The notes under the pieces: model-generated
The model's database searches: none
Seen by the model: only the letters and a program-made list of their open reading frames with translations
Told to the model about the DNA's origin: nothing
DNA from: Arthrobacter sp. NtRootA1
GTDB lineage: Bacteria; Actinomycetota; Actinomycetes; Actinomycetales; Micrococcaceae
Length of the DNA: 64,000 bases
Assembly: GCF_019976975.1 (NCBI RefSeq)
Contig: NZ_AP024630.1
Span: 4,030,001-4,094,000 of the forward strand
Reading direction: 5' to 3'
Made by a program: the position numbers and the translations under genes
In this document: positions 8,562 through 16,606 of the stretch, piece after piece
How positions within the stretch are numbered: the first letter of the stretch is position 1
Layout: each line of letters opens with the position of its first letter

Positions 8562-9267
8562 GACAACGTCGCGGGCCCGCTAAACCGTTGTTGGGCAACA
8601 ACTTGGAAGCGGGCAAGCCACGGGAATGCGGGCAAGCCACGAGAATGCGGGCAAGCGACGGGTTTCCAAGCGCAGCCCTGCCCTGCCCTGCCCCGCCCTT
8701 GCCCTGCGCCACAAAGGCCTGGCACCTAACAACGTCGTGGGCCCGCTAACCCGTTGTTGGGCAACAACTTGGAAGCGGGCAGGCAACGAGATCGCGGGCA
8801 AGCGACGGATTTCCGAGCGCAGCCCTGCCCTGCCCTGCCCTGCCCTGCCCTGCCCTGCGCCACAATGACCTGCCAGCTAACAACGTCGTGGGCCCGCTAA
8901 CCCGTTGTTGGCCAACAACTTGGAAGCGGGCAAGCCACGAGAATGCAGCAAGCAACGGGGTTCCAAGCCGCAGCCGAGCCCTGCCCTGCCCTGCCCCGCC
9001 CTTGCCCTGCGCCACAATGACCTGCCAGCTAACAACGTCGTGGGCCCGCTAACCCGTTGTTGGCAAACGACGCAGGAGCGGGCAGGCAACGAGATTGCGG
9101 GCAAGCGACGGATTTCCAAGCGCGGCTCGGCCCTGCCCTGCCCTGCCCCGCCTTGCCCTGGCCACAAGGGCCTGCCCCCTAGCAACGTCGTGGGCCCGAT
9201 AACCCGTTGTTGGCCAACAACTTGGAAGCGGGCAGGCAACGAGATTGCGGGCAAGCGACGGGTTCCC
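8562..9267. repeat. Tandem array of five ~150-bp units with hairpin and G-run
   Basis: This fills the 860-bp gap between the DUF559 gene and the AlkZ-like gene. The units begin with A(A)CAACGTCG at 8562, 8728, 8879, 9031 and 9181, giving periods of 166, 151, 152 and 150 bp; the last unit is cut at about 9267. Each has a 38-nt hairpin framed by CCCGCT and AGCGGG around GTTGTTGGCCAACAAC or a close variant (8576-8613, 8742-8779, 8893-8930, 9045-9082, 9195-9232). GCGGGCAAGC repeats and a CCCTG tract follow. Unit 1 is longer because it carries an extra copy of a ~19-bp GCGGGCAAGCCACG sub-repeat. A degenerate CCCTG half-unit lies at 8532-8556. Reading frames through it are proline/alanine-rich artefacts. 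Confidence 0.95.
8823..8855 (-). repeat. Seven GGG runs at 5-nt period (potential G-quadruplex)
   Basis: Within repeat unit 2 the plus strand has seven CCC triplets spaced every five bases, so the minus strand reads (GGGCA)n. This satisfies the usual quadruplex motif of four or more GGG runs with short loops. Shorter versions occur in unit 1 (8676-8705), unit 3 (8976-9010) and unit 4 (9128-9161). Confidence 0.7.
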
Positions 9268-9294
9268 CAGCCCCCAGCACCCGGCCCCCAGCGC

Positions 9295-10437
9295 TCAGCC
9301 CGCCATGAACTTCAGGTAAGCCCGCCCCTGCGCTTGGAACGAACGCTCCGCGGCCGGGCCCAGCTGCCCTTCGAAGGGCTCGGGAACAACGCCGGGCGCC
9401 TTGCCGTTGCCCGTCCTGGCCCACGTGCCCACCACTTCTCCCCCGGCCACGATGATTCGTTTGAACACTCCGTTCCTGCCCGGCACTACCATTTCCGCGT
9501 GCTCGGGCGCAAGGACCAGGCTTCGGTCCTGGTAACCGAGCAGGAACTCATCGAAACCAGGAAGAGCCAGCAACCCCCGCGAACCGGGGACGCCGTCGTC
9601 GAGCAGTGCTGCTGTTTCAGGCGAAAGCCAATAGCTGGTATCGCCGAACGGCAGCTCCACCAGTCGATCCTGAACCGAGGCGAGGGCCTTGCGCGCTTCC
9701 GTGAGGGGCACCTGGCTCCACCAGGCGAAGTCCTTCACCGTCGCGGGTCCGTGGCTGCGGATGTAACGGAAGAGGAGCTCCGCAATTCCTTCCTCGCGAT
9801 CAAGGTCCCTGGAGTCCTTGATCCACTCGTCGAAGGGCACAAACAACTGTTGGACACCCACCTTGCCGCGTGAACCAGCCATGGGGCCTTGGACGAGCCA
9901 CGCACGCTGGCACAGGCTTCCAAGCAGATGGATGCCACGCTGGGCCTTGGTGATCTGGCCGGCTTCCTCGAAGGCGTCAAAGAGTTGCTCGCGCGTGGCC
10001 CCACGTCCGCCGTCGGCAGTGTTGAGGGACTCAAACGTCTTCAGCGCGATGTCCCGACAATGGCTGATGTCCTCGGCGGTGATGCCAAGCTCCCGATGCC
10101 GGCCTGCCACCATGTTCATGAGTCGTGGGCTGGTGATTCGCAGGATCCAGCGGAGATCCTCGGGTGCCAGTAGATGCAGTGTTCCCCGCATTGGCCATGA
10201 CCGGACTATGGTTCCGGAGTCAAGGGCTGCGCGGACGTCGGATGCTGCAGATCCCGGGACGCGCTGCCCCACGGCCCACAGCGCGGATCCGAGGTCCTGC
10301 GCCTGCATGGCTGTCATCCAGCGAACGGCATCAGGCACGGCGGCAAGACCACCATTCAGGAGTCCCTGGCTAGCGAGCCGCAGGCGGCCCATAACTCGCG
10401 GAGTGATAGCGGCAGGACGCGCTTGGGGTGCAGGCAT
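9295..10437 (-). CDS. AlkZ/YcaQ-like winged-helix DNA glycosylase family protein
   Basis: The 380-residue protein belongs to the winged-helix (HTH_42) family that includes Streptomyces AlkZ and E. coli YcaQ. Those enzymes unhook DNA crosslinks and remove bulky alkylated bases. The catalytic QxQ motif appears as MQAQDLGSALWAVGQR with Gln at 45 and 47. HLLAPEDLRWILRI and the C-terminal VVGTWARTGNG block are also typical. The ATG at 10437 has no good alternative. It is read toward the repeat array and the DUF559 gene. Family membership is fairly clear; the substrate is not. Confidence 0.82.
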   Translation of the reverse strand: MPAPQARPAAITPRVMGRLRLASQGLLNGGLAAVPDAVRWMTAMQAQDLGSALWAVGQRVPGSAASDVRAALDSGTIVRSWPMRGTLHLLAPEDLRWILRITSPRLMNMVAGRHRELGITAEDISHCRDIALKTFESLNTADGGRGATREQLFDAFEEAGQITKAQRGIHLLGSLCQRAWLVQGPMAGSRGKVGVQQLFVPFDEWIKDSRDLDREEGIAELLFRYIRSHGPATVKDFAWWSQVPLTEARKALASVQDRLVELPFGDTSYWLSPETAALLDDGVPGSRGLLALPGFDEFLLGYQDRSLVLAPEHAEMVVPGRNGVFKRIIVAGGEVVGTWARTGNGKAPGVVPEPFEGQLGPAAERSFQAQGRAYLKFMAG

Positions 10438-10523
10438 GCTCCATCCTAAAAGCGCCCAGCCGGTACAGGGAACCTTGCAACACCTCCCAGCAGCCTTCCA
10501 GCACAGTTTCCTAGGATGGACGC

Positions 10524-11003
10524 ATGCTCTTTGGTGATCTTGCTCCGCTTGTGCGGCCGCTCAGCAGATGGTTGGCTGCGGCTGGCTGGTGCTGCACCGT
10601 CGTCGGGCTTGGAACGGGACTCGTTGTGGCCGTCGGTACCGGGGTCAGCCTCACGCCGGCCATGCAAGTGATCCAGATGGCGGGGCTGGTGGCGACTGCC
10701 ACTGCCGCTTTGCTCATAGGTTCCGCAGCCGCTATCCAACCTGTTGCCGATCCCGGGGACGACGCCCCGGAACCCTGGTTCTACCCCGCGGCTGCAGCAC
10801 AAGTACGCAGCTTCCTGCTTGGTGCCATCGTGATGCTCCTGGGCCTGGTTGGCTTCGCCATGGCAGGGCTCTTCATGCCTAGCGGCCCTTCACCCCAAAG
10901 TATTGCCTTCAGCCAGATCTTCCTACTGGGATCAGTGAGTTGCGGGCTGACCTTCCTGCTACTCAACAAAGTCCTGCCCATCGCGGCACGACGCACACGC
11001 TAA
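10524..11003 (+). CDS. Four-helix membrane protein of unknown function
   Basis: The 159-residue protein has four hydrophobic segments at about 16-38, 45-68, 93-115 and 128-150. A short acidic loop lies between helices 2 and 3 (ADPGDDAPEPWF). It is divergent from the AlkZ-like gene and convergent with murB. No family is recognised. Confidence 0.7.
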   Translation: MLFGDLAPLVRPLSRWLAAAGWCCTVVGLGTGLVVAVGTGVSLTPAMQVIQMAGLVATATAALLIGSAAAIQPVADPGDDAPEPWFYPAAAAQVRSFLLGAIVMLLGLVGFAMAGLFMPSGPSPQSIAFSQIFLLGSVSCGLTFLLLNKVLPIAARRTR

Positions 11004-11028
11004 GCCCACGGCGGCGCGCTGTGTCGCG

Positions 11029-12099
11029 CTAGAGGGAAACGCCAATCAGCAAGGGTTCAGGGTGCAGCTCAATGCCGAAGCGATTCACGACGCCGGCACG
11101 CACTTCGCGCGCGATAGCCACCATGTCCGACGCCGAGGCCGAGCCGCGGTTGGTGATCGCCAAGGTGTGCTTGGTGGACAAGGATGCCCTGCCACCGGAA
11201 ACACTGCTTTCGTCGAGTCCGAAACCCTTGCCGAATCCTGCGTGATCGATGAGCCAGGCAGCGGAAAGTTTTACTAGTCCGTCCTCGCCTGCCGGGTACT
11301 TCGGCGCGTTCTCCGGCAACCCTGCGGCGCGTTCGGCAGGGATGATCGGGTTGGTGAAGAACGAGCCTGTGGAGTAAGTGTCCCGGTCTGCGGCGTCCAA
11401 GACCATGCCTTTGGACGCGCGGAGCCGGAGGACTTCCCGGCGGACATCGTTGGAGTAGGCACGTTTGCCGGCTTCCACGCCCAGCACGCGGGCGAGTTCA
11501 CCGTACCGGATGGGGGCGCTCATTCGCCCCAGCGGCAATTGGAATTCAACAGTCAGCACGACGTAGCGCGGGGAACCTTCCACCGTGGTCTGCTTCAGGA
11601 TGGAATCGCGGTAGCCAAACTTGAGTTCTGAGTTCGTGAATGTCTGAACTGCATTGCGTTGCCGGTCCCAAGTCCGCACGGCGGCGATGGTTTGCGAGAC
11701 GTCCGCGCCGTACGCGCCAACGTTCTGTACGGGCGTGGCACCTGTGGCCCCCGGGATGCCGGACAGAGCTTCAAGCCCGGACCACGCATGCAGAACCGAG
11801 TACTCCACCAGCGCGTCCCAATTATGGCCGGCCTGAACTACCACGGACACACCGCCACAGCTGTCTTCCGAGTCCACGGTGAAGCCTTCGGACGCTATCT
11901 TCAGGACCGTGCCGGGGTAGCCGTCGTCCGAGATCAGGAGGTTGGAACCCCCGCCAATGATGAGGAGTTTCTCCCCCACAGCGTCAGCCGACCGCACGGC
12001 GTCGATGATTTCGGCCTCAGTGCGGGCCTCTACATATTTTCCTGCCGGGCCGCCGACGGCAGCTGTGGTCAGGTCGGAAAGCAGCGTCTGGGTCACCAA
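11029..12099 (-). CDS. murB: UDP-N-acetylenolpyruvoylglucosamine reductase MurB
   Basis: The 356-residue flavoenzyme reduces UDP-GlcNAc-enolpyruvate to UDP-MurNAc with NADPH in the cytoplasm, the second committed step of peptidoglycan precursor synthesis. The FAD-binding core is seen in LLIIGGGSNLLISDDGYPG and GIPGATGATPVQNVGAYG. The catalytic region near the C-terminus includes YSTGSFFTNPIIP and HTLAITNRGSASASD. It lies 34 bp downstream of two hot-dog dehydratase genes, apparently as the last gene of one operon. Confidence 0.94.
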   Translation of the reverse strand: MVTQTLLSDLTTAAVGGPAGKYVEARTEAEIIDAVRSADAVGEKLLIIGGGSNLLISDDGYPGTVLKIASEGFTVDSEDSCGGVSVVVQAGHNWDALVEYSVLHAWSGLEALSGIPGATGATPVQNVGAYGADVSQTIAAVRTWDRQRNAVQTFTNSELKFGYRDSILKQTTVEGSPRYVVLTVEFQLPLGRMSAPIRYGELARVLGVEAGKRAYSNDVRREVLRLRASKGMVLDAADRDTYSTGSFFTNPIIPAERAAGLPENAPKYPAGEDGLVKLSAAWLIDHAGFGKGFGLDESSVSGGRASLSTKHTLAITNRGSASASDMVAIAREVRAGVVNRFGIELHPEPLLIGVSL

Positions 12100-12133
12100 T
12101 CAAGCCTAACGGGGAATGAAGTGCTCACTTGAT

Positions 12134-12571
12134 TCAAGAAACCTTAACGACTGCTTGGGACTTCATGAGGACCTTCTGCCCGGCGGCTACAACGGTGAGG
12201 TCGATGCGCACGGTGCCGGCCTCGGCGTCGAGGGCTCCCACTACCCCGGTGACATCGATAACAGCACCGGCCTCGTCCGTTCCGGTGGTGTCAGCCACCA
12301 GGACCGGCTTGGTGAAGCGCGTCTGGTAATCGACGACGGCGGCGGGGTCCCCTGCCCAGTCGCTGACCAGCTGCACTGCCGAGCCCATGGTGAACATGCC
12401 GTGGGCGATCACGCCGGGTAACTCAACAGAGGTCGCAAAAGCTTCGTTCCAGTGGATCGGGTTGAAGTCCCCCGAAGCGCCGGCATACTTGACCAGGTCC
12501 TGGCGGGTGACCTCAATGCTGCGGGTGCCAATTTCCTGGCCTACCGTCAGTTCTTCAAATTTTGGGCTCAT
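12134..12571 (-). CDS. MaoC-type (R)-hydroxyacyl dehydratase (HadB-like)
   Basis: The 145-residue single hot-dog protein carries the hydratase-2 motif GDFNPIHWNEAFA, with its Asp and His as the expected catalytic pair, and ELPGVIAHGMFTMG. Its partner, two bases upstream, is the N-terminal-type dehydratase. Together they resemble the HadA-HadB heterodimer that dehydrates (3R)-hydroxyacyl-ACP in fatty-acid elongation. Micrococcaceae lack mycolic acids, so a general FAS II role is more likely. The chain length it acts on cannot be seen. Confidence 0.85.
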   Translation of the reverse strand: MSPKFEELTVGQEIGTRSIEVTRQDLVKYAGASGDFNPIHWNEAFATSVELPGVIAHGMFTMGSAVQLVSDWAGDPAAVVDYQTRFTKPVLVADTTGTDEAGAVIDVTGVVGALDAEAGTVRIDLTVVAAGQKVLMKSQAVVKVS

Positions 12572-12573
12572 GG

Positions 12574-13035
12574 TTACTGTCCCTCTCCGCGGACCAGGAT
12601 GGACGAGGTGGTGGTGGCTACTTTTTCACGGTCATCGTTGCCGTCGAGGGCGAAAATCTCTGAACGCGTTGTGATCATCGCGCCGCCGCCCATGGCCCGT
12701 ACCCCATCAACGTGCAGTTCAGCCACGAGGCGGTCCCCGGCCACAATGGCGCGGTGATGGGTAAAGCGCTGGTCCGCGTGCACCACGCGGGAGAAATCGA
12801 TGCCGGACTCGGGGTCCTCCACAAGCTGGGCGTCGGCGCGCTGGGCAACAATGATGGCAAACGTCGGCGGGGCTACAAGATCGCTGTGCCCCATGGCCCG
12901 TGCTGTCTCAACGTCGAAGTGCGCGGGATTGCTGGCCTTCACGGCCTTCGCAAATTCGCGGATCTTCTCGCGGGAGACGTCATAAACCTCTGCGGCAGGG
13001 TAGCTTCGGCCCTGCAGGTCCGGATTGATACTCAT
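12574..13035 (-). CDS. FAS1-like/MaoC N-terminal dehydratase subunit (HadA-like)
   Basis: The 153-residue hot-dog protein has the non-catalytic-type MaoC fold of HadA/HadC. It shows ASNPAHFDVETARAMGHSDLVAPPTFA and VVHADQRFTHHRAIVAGDRL, without the full catalytic Asp-His motif of its neighbour. The gene is the first of a three-gene minus-strand run with the HadB-like gene (2-bp gap) and murB. It probably supplies substrate binding in a heterodimer; this is inferred from the family. Confidence 0.83.
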   Translation of the reverse strand: MSINPDLQGRSYPAAEVYDVSREKIREFAKAVKASNPAHFDVETARAMGHSDLVAPPTFAIIVAQRADAQLVEDPESGIDFSRVVHADQRFTHHRAIVAGDRLVAELHVDGVRAMGGGAMITTRSEIFALDGNDDREKVATTTSSILVRGEGQ

Positions 13036-13078
13036 GGTCCAACCCTATCGGGCCAGCGAGCCTACGGTGGTGTTGCGA

Positions 13079-13303
13079 CTACTTCTTGTAGCTCTTGCGG
13101 ATCTTCTGGCCCCGGACTACGAGCCCTGTGACGTGGAGCAGCAGCCCGACGCCAATCACGGGCAGTGATGCAATGGCCAATCCCTGGTTGCCGGTGGTGT
13201 TTCCGGCAATGGAAAGGATGAGTCCGACGGCGATGAGCCCCATGGCGCTGAAAACCAGCGTTTTGTAGGCGGTGGAGGAGGTGGCCCAGAATTCGTTCAG
13301 CAC
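13079..13303 (-). CDS. Small membrane protein (DUF3188-like)
   Basis: The 74-residue protein has two transmembrane helices, about 15-33 (LVFSAMGLIAVGLILSIAG) and 42-64 (LAIASLPVIGVGLLLHVTGLVVRG), and a basic C-terminus (RKSYKK). It resembles the DUF3188 family of small actinobacterial membrane proteins, recalled by pattern only. Its function is unknown. It lies 43 bp upstream of the dehydratase-murB operon on the same strand. Confidence 0.72.
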   Translation of the reverse strand: MLNEFWATSSTAYKTLVFSAMGLIAVGLILSIAGNTTGNQGLAIASLPVIGVGLLLHVTGLVVRGQKIRKSYKK

Positions 13304-13388
13304 CGTCCAAGTCTACCGGTGCGCGTTGCGGGGCCCGCTCTGCGCCCCAAAACCCAGGAATAGTGCGCACAGCAGGCCCCACAAGGAG

Positions 13389-14307
13389 TTAGAACAAAGA
13401 ATCCTGCAGTGCGGGGATTTCCGTGACGTGGGCGCCGAACTCGATCTTTCGTCCTTTCAACGCGCCCAGGTCTGCCACGAAGCTACCCTCCACCTCGTTT
13501 CCCTCGGCATCCGGGAGGCCAGCCAAGGCGATAGCACCGGAAAGTGAGTGGACCCGCAGGCCATGCCCTCCGCCGTCGAACGCTGCCGGGTACGGGTGGC
13601 GCGAAGAACCGGTGGCACGAACGGTGCAGAGCCGGTCAGCCAAGGCCGGCCGCTCCCACTCTTCCTCCACAAGGGCGAATCCGGTCATGGCAAGTCCGCC
13701 CAGCAAGCCACGCACCTGCGCGGCATGCCGGCGATTGGTGGCAACAAGCTCGACGCCGGGGCGCGGCTCAACGAGCGACGCCGCCTTAGCAGCGGAACGG
13801 ACCTGCTGGACGAGTCCAAGCTCGCGGGTCACAAGGTCCTCGAGCACTCGAACAACCCGGCCGTCCTCGGCGAGGGCAACATAGGAAGCCTGAACGGCAC
13901 CCTGCTCTGCCAGCCGGTTCCACTTGCGCGGCGCCGAGGCAGTCCCGACCTTGGTTGCCCCATTGGCGAACGTTGCAACGTACAGCCAGTGTGGCTGCAT
14001 GAGGTAAGCGCGAAGACCCGCGGGCACAGAGCCGCCCCGGTGGAAGTCATGCATGAGCCGGGAATCGTCCCGGGCAAAGCAGGCCCCGCACTGCTTTCCC
14101 CGCTCGGCTGGGGAACCGCTGCGGCAAGGAACATGGGTACGGTTGCCCGGCCCGTGGACCTTGGTATGGCCAAGGCACCACCCCGGGCATGACGCGCAGG
14201 CCCAGGGTTGAACCCGGGGCCAACGCAACGTCAGTGAACTCCCCATCCGGCGACAACAACTTCAAAGCCGGTGATGAAGAGTCCCAAGCTATGCCGTGGA
14301 CCAGCAT
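13389..14307 (-). pseudogene. DUF2797 protein gene, split by a one-base frameshift
   Basis: The N-terminal part (MLVHGIAWDSSSPALKLL to LGLRVMPG) is read from the ATG at 14307, and the rest (WCLGHTKVHGPGNRTHVPC, GKQCGACFARDD and onward) from the next frame down to 13389. The switch is at a run of four C on the plus strand, 14181-14184. With three bases there the frames join as RVMPG-WCLGHTK, which restores a ~305-residue DUF2797 protein with its paired Cys motifs. The ATG sits 2 bp after the citE-like stop (TAGCCATG), so it is coupled to that gene. Either this is a real frameshift, a phase-variable tract or an assembly error. DUF2797 has no known function. Confidence 0.82.
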
Positions 14308-14309
14308 GG

Positions 14310-15173
14310 CTACAGGGAGGGCTGAACCCCGAAGGCAACTGCGAGCTTCATGATCTTCTCGGCGCGGCCAAGGCGTGGGAGGTCCGAACCATCGCGGATG
14401 ACCCGGCCGTTGGCTTCGAAGTCGCTCATGAAGTCGGTAGCCCAGGCAACGTCCGACGGAGTGGGGCTGATGACCTCGTTGATCACGGTGGTTTGGTCGA
14501 TGGCCAGGCACAGCTTGCCGGTCATGCCCATGGTTACCGTGATACCGGTCTGCTCGCGCAGGATGGGGTGGTTGGTGCCGACCGTGGGGCCATCGATGGG
14601 GCCGGGCAGGTTGCCCACGCGGCTGGCTACGACGAGCTTGGCACGCGGGTAGGCCATGGCCTCGGGGGTGGCGGCCATGCCGGTGTCGCGGCGGAAGTCA
14701 CCGGAACCGAAGGCCAGGCGGAACGCACCCTGGGCGCGGGCAATGTGGTTGGCTTCCTCGATGCCGAGGGCGGACTCGACCAGTGCAATCACGGGAGTCT
14801 TGCCGTCCATGCGGTGGTAGGACTCCGTCACCTGGTCCGCGGACTCAGTCTTGGCGAGCATCACGCCGAGCAGGCCCGGGGTGCCGCGCAGGCCGGCGAG
14901 GTCGTCTGCCCAGAACGGGCTGGTGGCATCGTTGATGCGAACCCACGCCTGACCGCCGGACCTCAGCCAGTTCACGACATTCTCGCGCGCCGCGTCCTTC
15001 TGGGAGGGGTCAACGGCGTCTTCGATGTCAAGGATGATGGCGTCTGCCCGTGAACCCGCGGATTCGTCAAAAAGCTCCGTCTTCATGGCATTCACAAGGA
15101 GCCAGGAGCGGGCGATGTCGGCGGGAATGTTGCGGGTAGGCCGAATGGATTCGGCGGCGATGCTAGACGTCAT
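14310..15173 (-). CDS. CoA ester lyase, HpcH/HpaI aldolase family (CitE-like)
   Basis: From the ATG at 15173 the protein is 287 residues (MTSSIAAESIRPTRNIP), the normal length for CitE-like malyl/citramalyl-CoA lyases. The TIM-barrel motifs ADAIILDIEDAVDP, AWVRINDATSPFWADDL, VIALVESALGIEEANHIA and RLAFGSGDFRRDTG are present. They include the Glu and Asp that hold Mg2+ in this family. The longer reading frame to 15236 lacks family support. The substrate cannot be fixed from sequence. It is the upstream partner of the DUF2797 gene. Confidence 0.85.
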   Translation of the reverse strand: MTSSIAAESIRPTRNIPADIARSWLLVNAMKTELFDESAGSRADAIILDIEDAVDPSQKDAARENVVNWLRSGGQAWVRINDATSPFWADDLAGLRGTPGLLGVMLAKTESADQVTESYHRMDGKTPVIALVESALGIEEANHIARAQGAFRLAFGSGDFRRDTGMAATPEAMAYPRAKLVVASRVGNLPGPIDGPTVGTNHPILREQTGITVTMGMTGKLCLAIDQTTVINEVISPTPSDVAWATDFMSDFEANGRVIRDGSDLPRLGRAEKIMKLAVAFGVQPSL

Positions 15174-15551
15174 GTATCTACCGTATCCGCCCGGCGGCCC
15201 GCAAGGCGAAGAAATCCGCCCGGTTGTGAGGATCAATACGAACTAAATCCCTTATGACTGTGCCCGCGCCCAGTATGACCGGCCGACGGCGGCAGGAACC
15301 ATTCGTTTTCAACGCACCACCCGCCGTGAGTCATTGACCTTAACACAGTCTTCATCAAGCTCAACGCTGCGACTTTGTGTCCGTCGATTGCAGTTCATGG
15401 CTTCGCGTTGCCCGCTGTTTCACACCATTTCCCGCGGTTTCCCAGCGTGACCGCGGCGCTTTCCACGGGCCACGTGGATGGGCTTACATCGTTCCCAAGC
15501 CGGTGAACGTACGGCTCTCCAACTAACAACTTGCACTCGAAAGTAGCTCCC
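15174..15551. other. Intergenic region upstream of ssu operon
   Basis: This 378-bp stretch separates the divergent citE-like and ssuA-like genes and must hold both promoters. I see a TTGACC at 15334-15339 but no good -10 partner, and no clear operator palindrome or terminator. Confidence 0.5.
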
Positions 15552-16604
15552 ATGAAACTGCACCTGCCCCTGCTGAGCGTCGCGGCCGCCGTCGTACTAG
15601 CGCTGACGGTGTCCGGCTGCGGCGGTGCAGCCGAAGCCGGACAAGCCAACCAAAGCACGGAGGTCAAAGAACTCCGCTACCAAGGCTCAGCCAACAACGT
15701 GACCTTCCCCGAACTTGCCGCAGACCTCGGATACCTGCGCGACCTGAAACTGAACTGGGTGGGCAACACCACCAGCGGACCCCAGGACATCCAATCCACA
15801 GCCACCAACCAGACCGACTTCGGTGGCGCTTTCTCCGGAGCGGTGGTGAAGCTGATCGAAGCGGGCGCCCCGGTGAAGGCCGTGGTCAACTACTACGGCT
15901 CGGATGAGAAGACCTTCAGTGGCTACTACGTGAAGGCAGACAGCTCCATCAAGGGACCCCGTGACCTGATCGGAAAGAAGATCGCGGTCAACACACTGGG
16001 CGCCCACCACGAAGCGGTCATCAACACATACCTGACGCGGAACGGTCTCAGCCAGGACGAGATCAAGCAGGTCCAGCTCGTCCCCTTGGCTCCGAACGAC
16101 ACCGAGGAAGCCATCCGCCGCGGGCAAGTGGACGCGGGAACTCTGGGCGGCGTCCTGCAGGACAGGGCCATTGAGGCTGGCGGACTACGTTCGCTGTTCA
16201 GCGATGTGCAGTTGTTCGGAAACTTTGCAGGCGGCCAGATCGTGCTCCGGAACGACTTCATCGAAAAGAACCCGAACACCGCCCGCACCTTCACTACCGG
16301 CGTTGCCAAGGCCATCAAATGGGCGGCAGAAACACCGCGCGACGAAGTCATTGCCCGCTTCACCAAGATCATCGAAAACCGCGGACGCAATGAGAGCACA
16401 GCCAACCTGAAGTTCTGGAAGAGCCCTGGTGTTCCGGACAGCGGCGTGATCAAGGACGAGGACTTTACCCGGTGGGAGGCGTGGCTGAACTCTGCCGGGA
16501 TCGTGAAGGACAAGCTCACGCCGGCCAAGTACTACACCAATGAATTCAACGATCTCGCCAGCGCCACGAACGGCACAACTACTAACGCAGCCAAGAAGGG
16601 ATAG
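15552..16604 (+). CDS. ssuA: Sulfonate ABC transporter lipoprotein (SsuA-like)
   Basis: From the ATG at 15552 the protein is 350 residues with a lipoprotein signal peptide and lipobox VSGC near residue 24. It is therefore membrane-anchored outside the cell. The rest is a NitT/TauT/SsuA-type binding protein (LRYQGSANNVTFPELAADLG, DFGGAFSGAVVKLIEAG, GKKIAVNTLGAHHEAVINTYL). It starts a four-gene operon with ATPase, permease and a TauD-like dioxygenase, so an organosulfur substrate such as an alkanesulfonate or sulfate ester is likely. Confidence 0.86.
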   Translation: MKLHLPLLSVAAAVVLALTVSGCGGAAEAGQANQSTEVKELRYQGSANNVTFPELAADLGYLRDLKLNWVGNTTSGPQDIQSTATNQTDFGGAFSGAVVKLIEAGAPVKAVVNYYGSDEKTFSGYYVKADSSIKGPRDLIGKKIAVNTLGAHHEAVINTYLTRNGLSQDEIKQVQLVPLAPNDTEEAIRRGQVDAGTLGGVLQDRAIEAGGLRSLFSDVQLFGNFAGGQIVLRNDFIEKNPNTARTFTTGVAKAIKWAAETPRDEVIARFTKIIENRGRNESTANLKFWKSPGVPDSGVIKDEDFTRWEAWLNSAGIVKDKLTPAKYYTNEFNDLASATNGTTTNAAKKG

Positions 16605-16606
16605 CC

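Noticed and set aside
8405..9254. Proline/alanine-rich reading frames in the repeat array
   Set aside because: They come from CCCTG and GCGGGCAAG repeats in any frame, with no start sites or codon bias of real genes.
8562..9267. Tandem repeat array read as a CRISPR array
   Set aside because: The units are ~150 bp and similar along their whole length, not short repeats around unique spacers; no cas genes are near.
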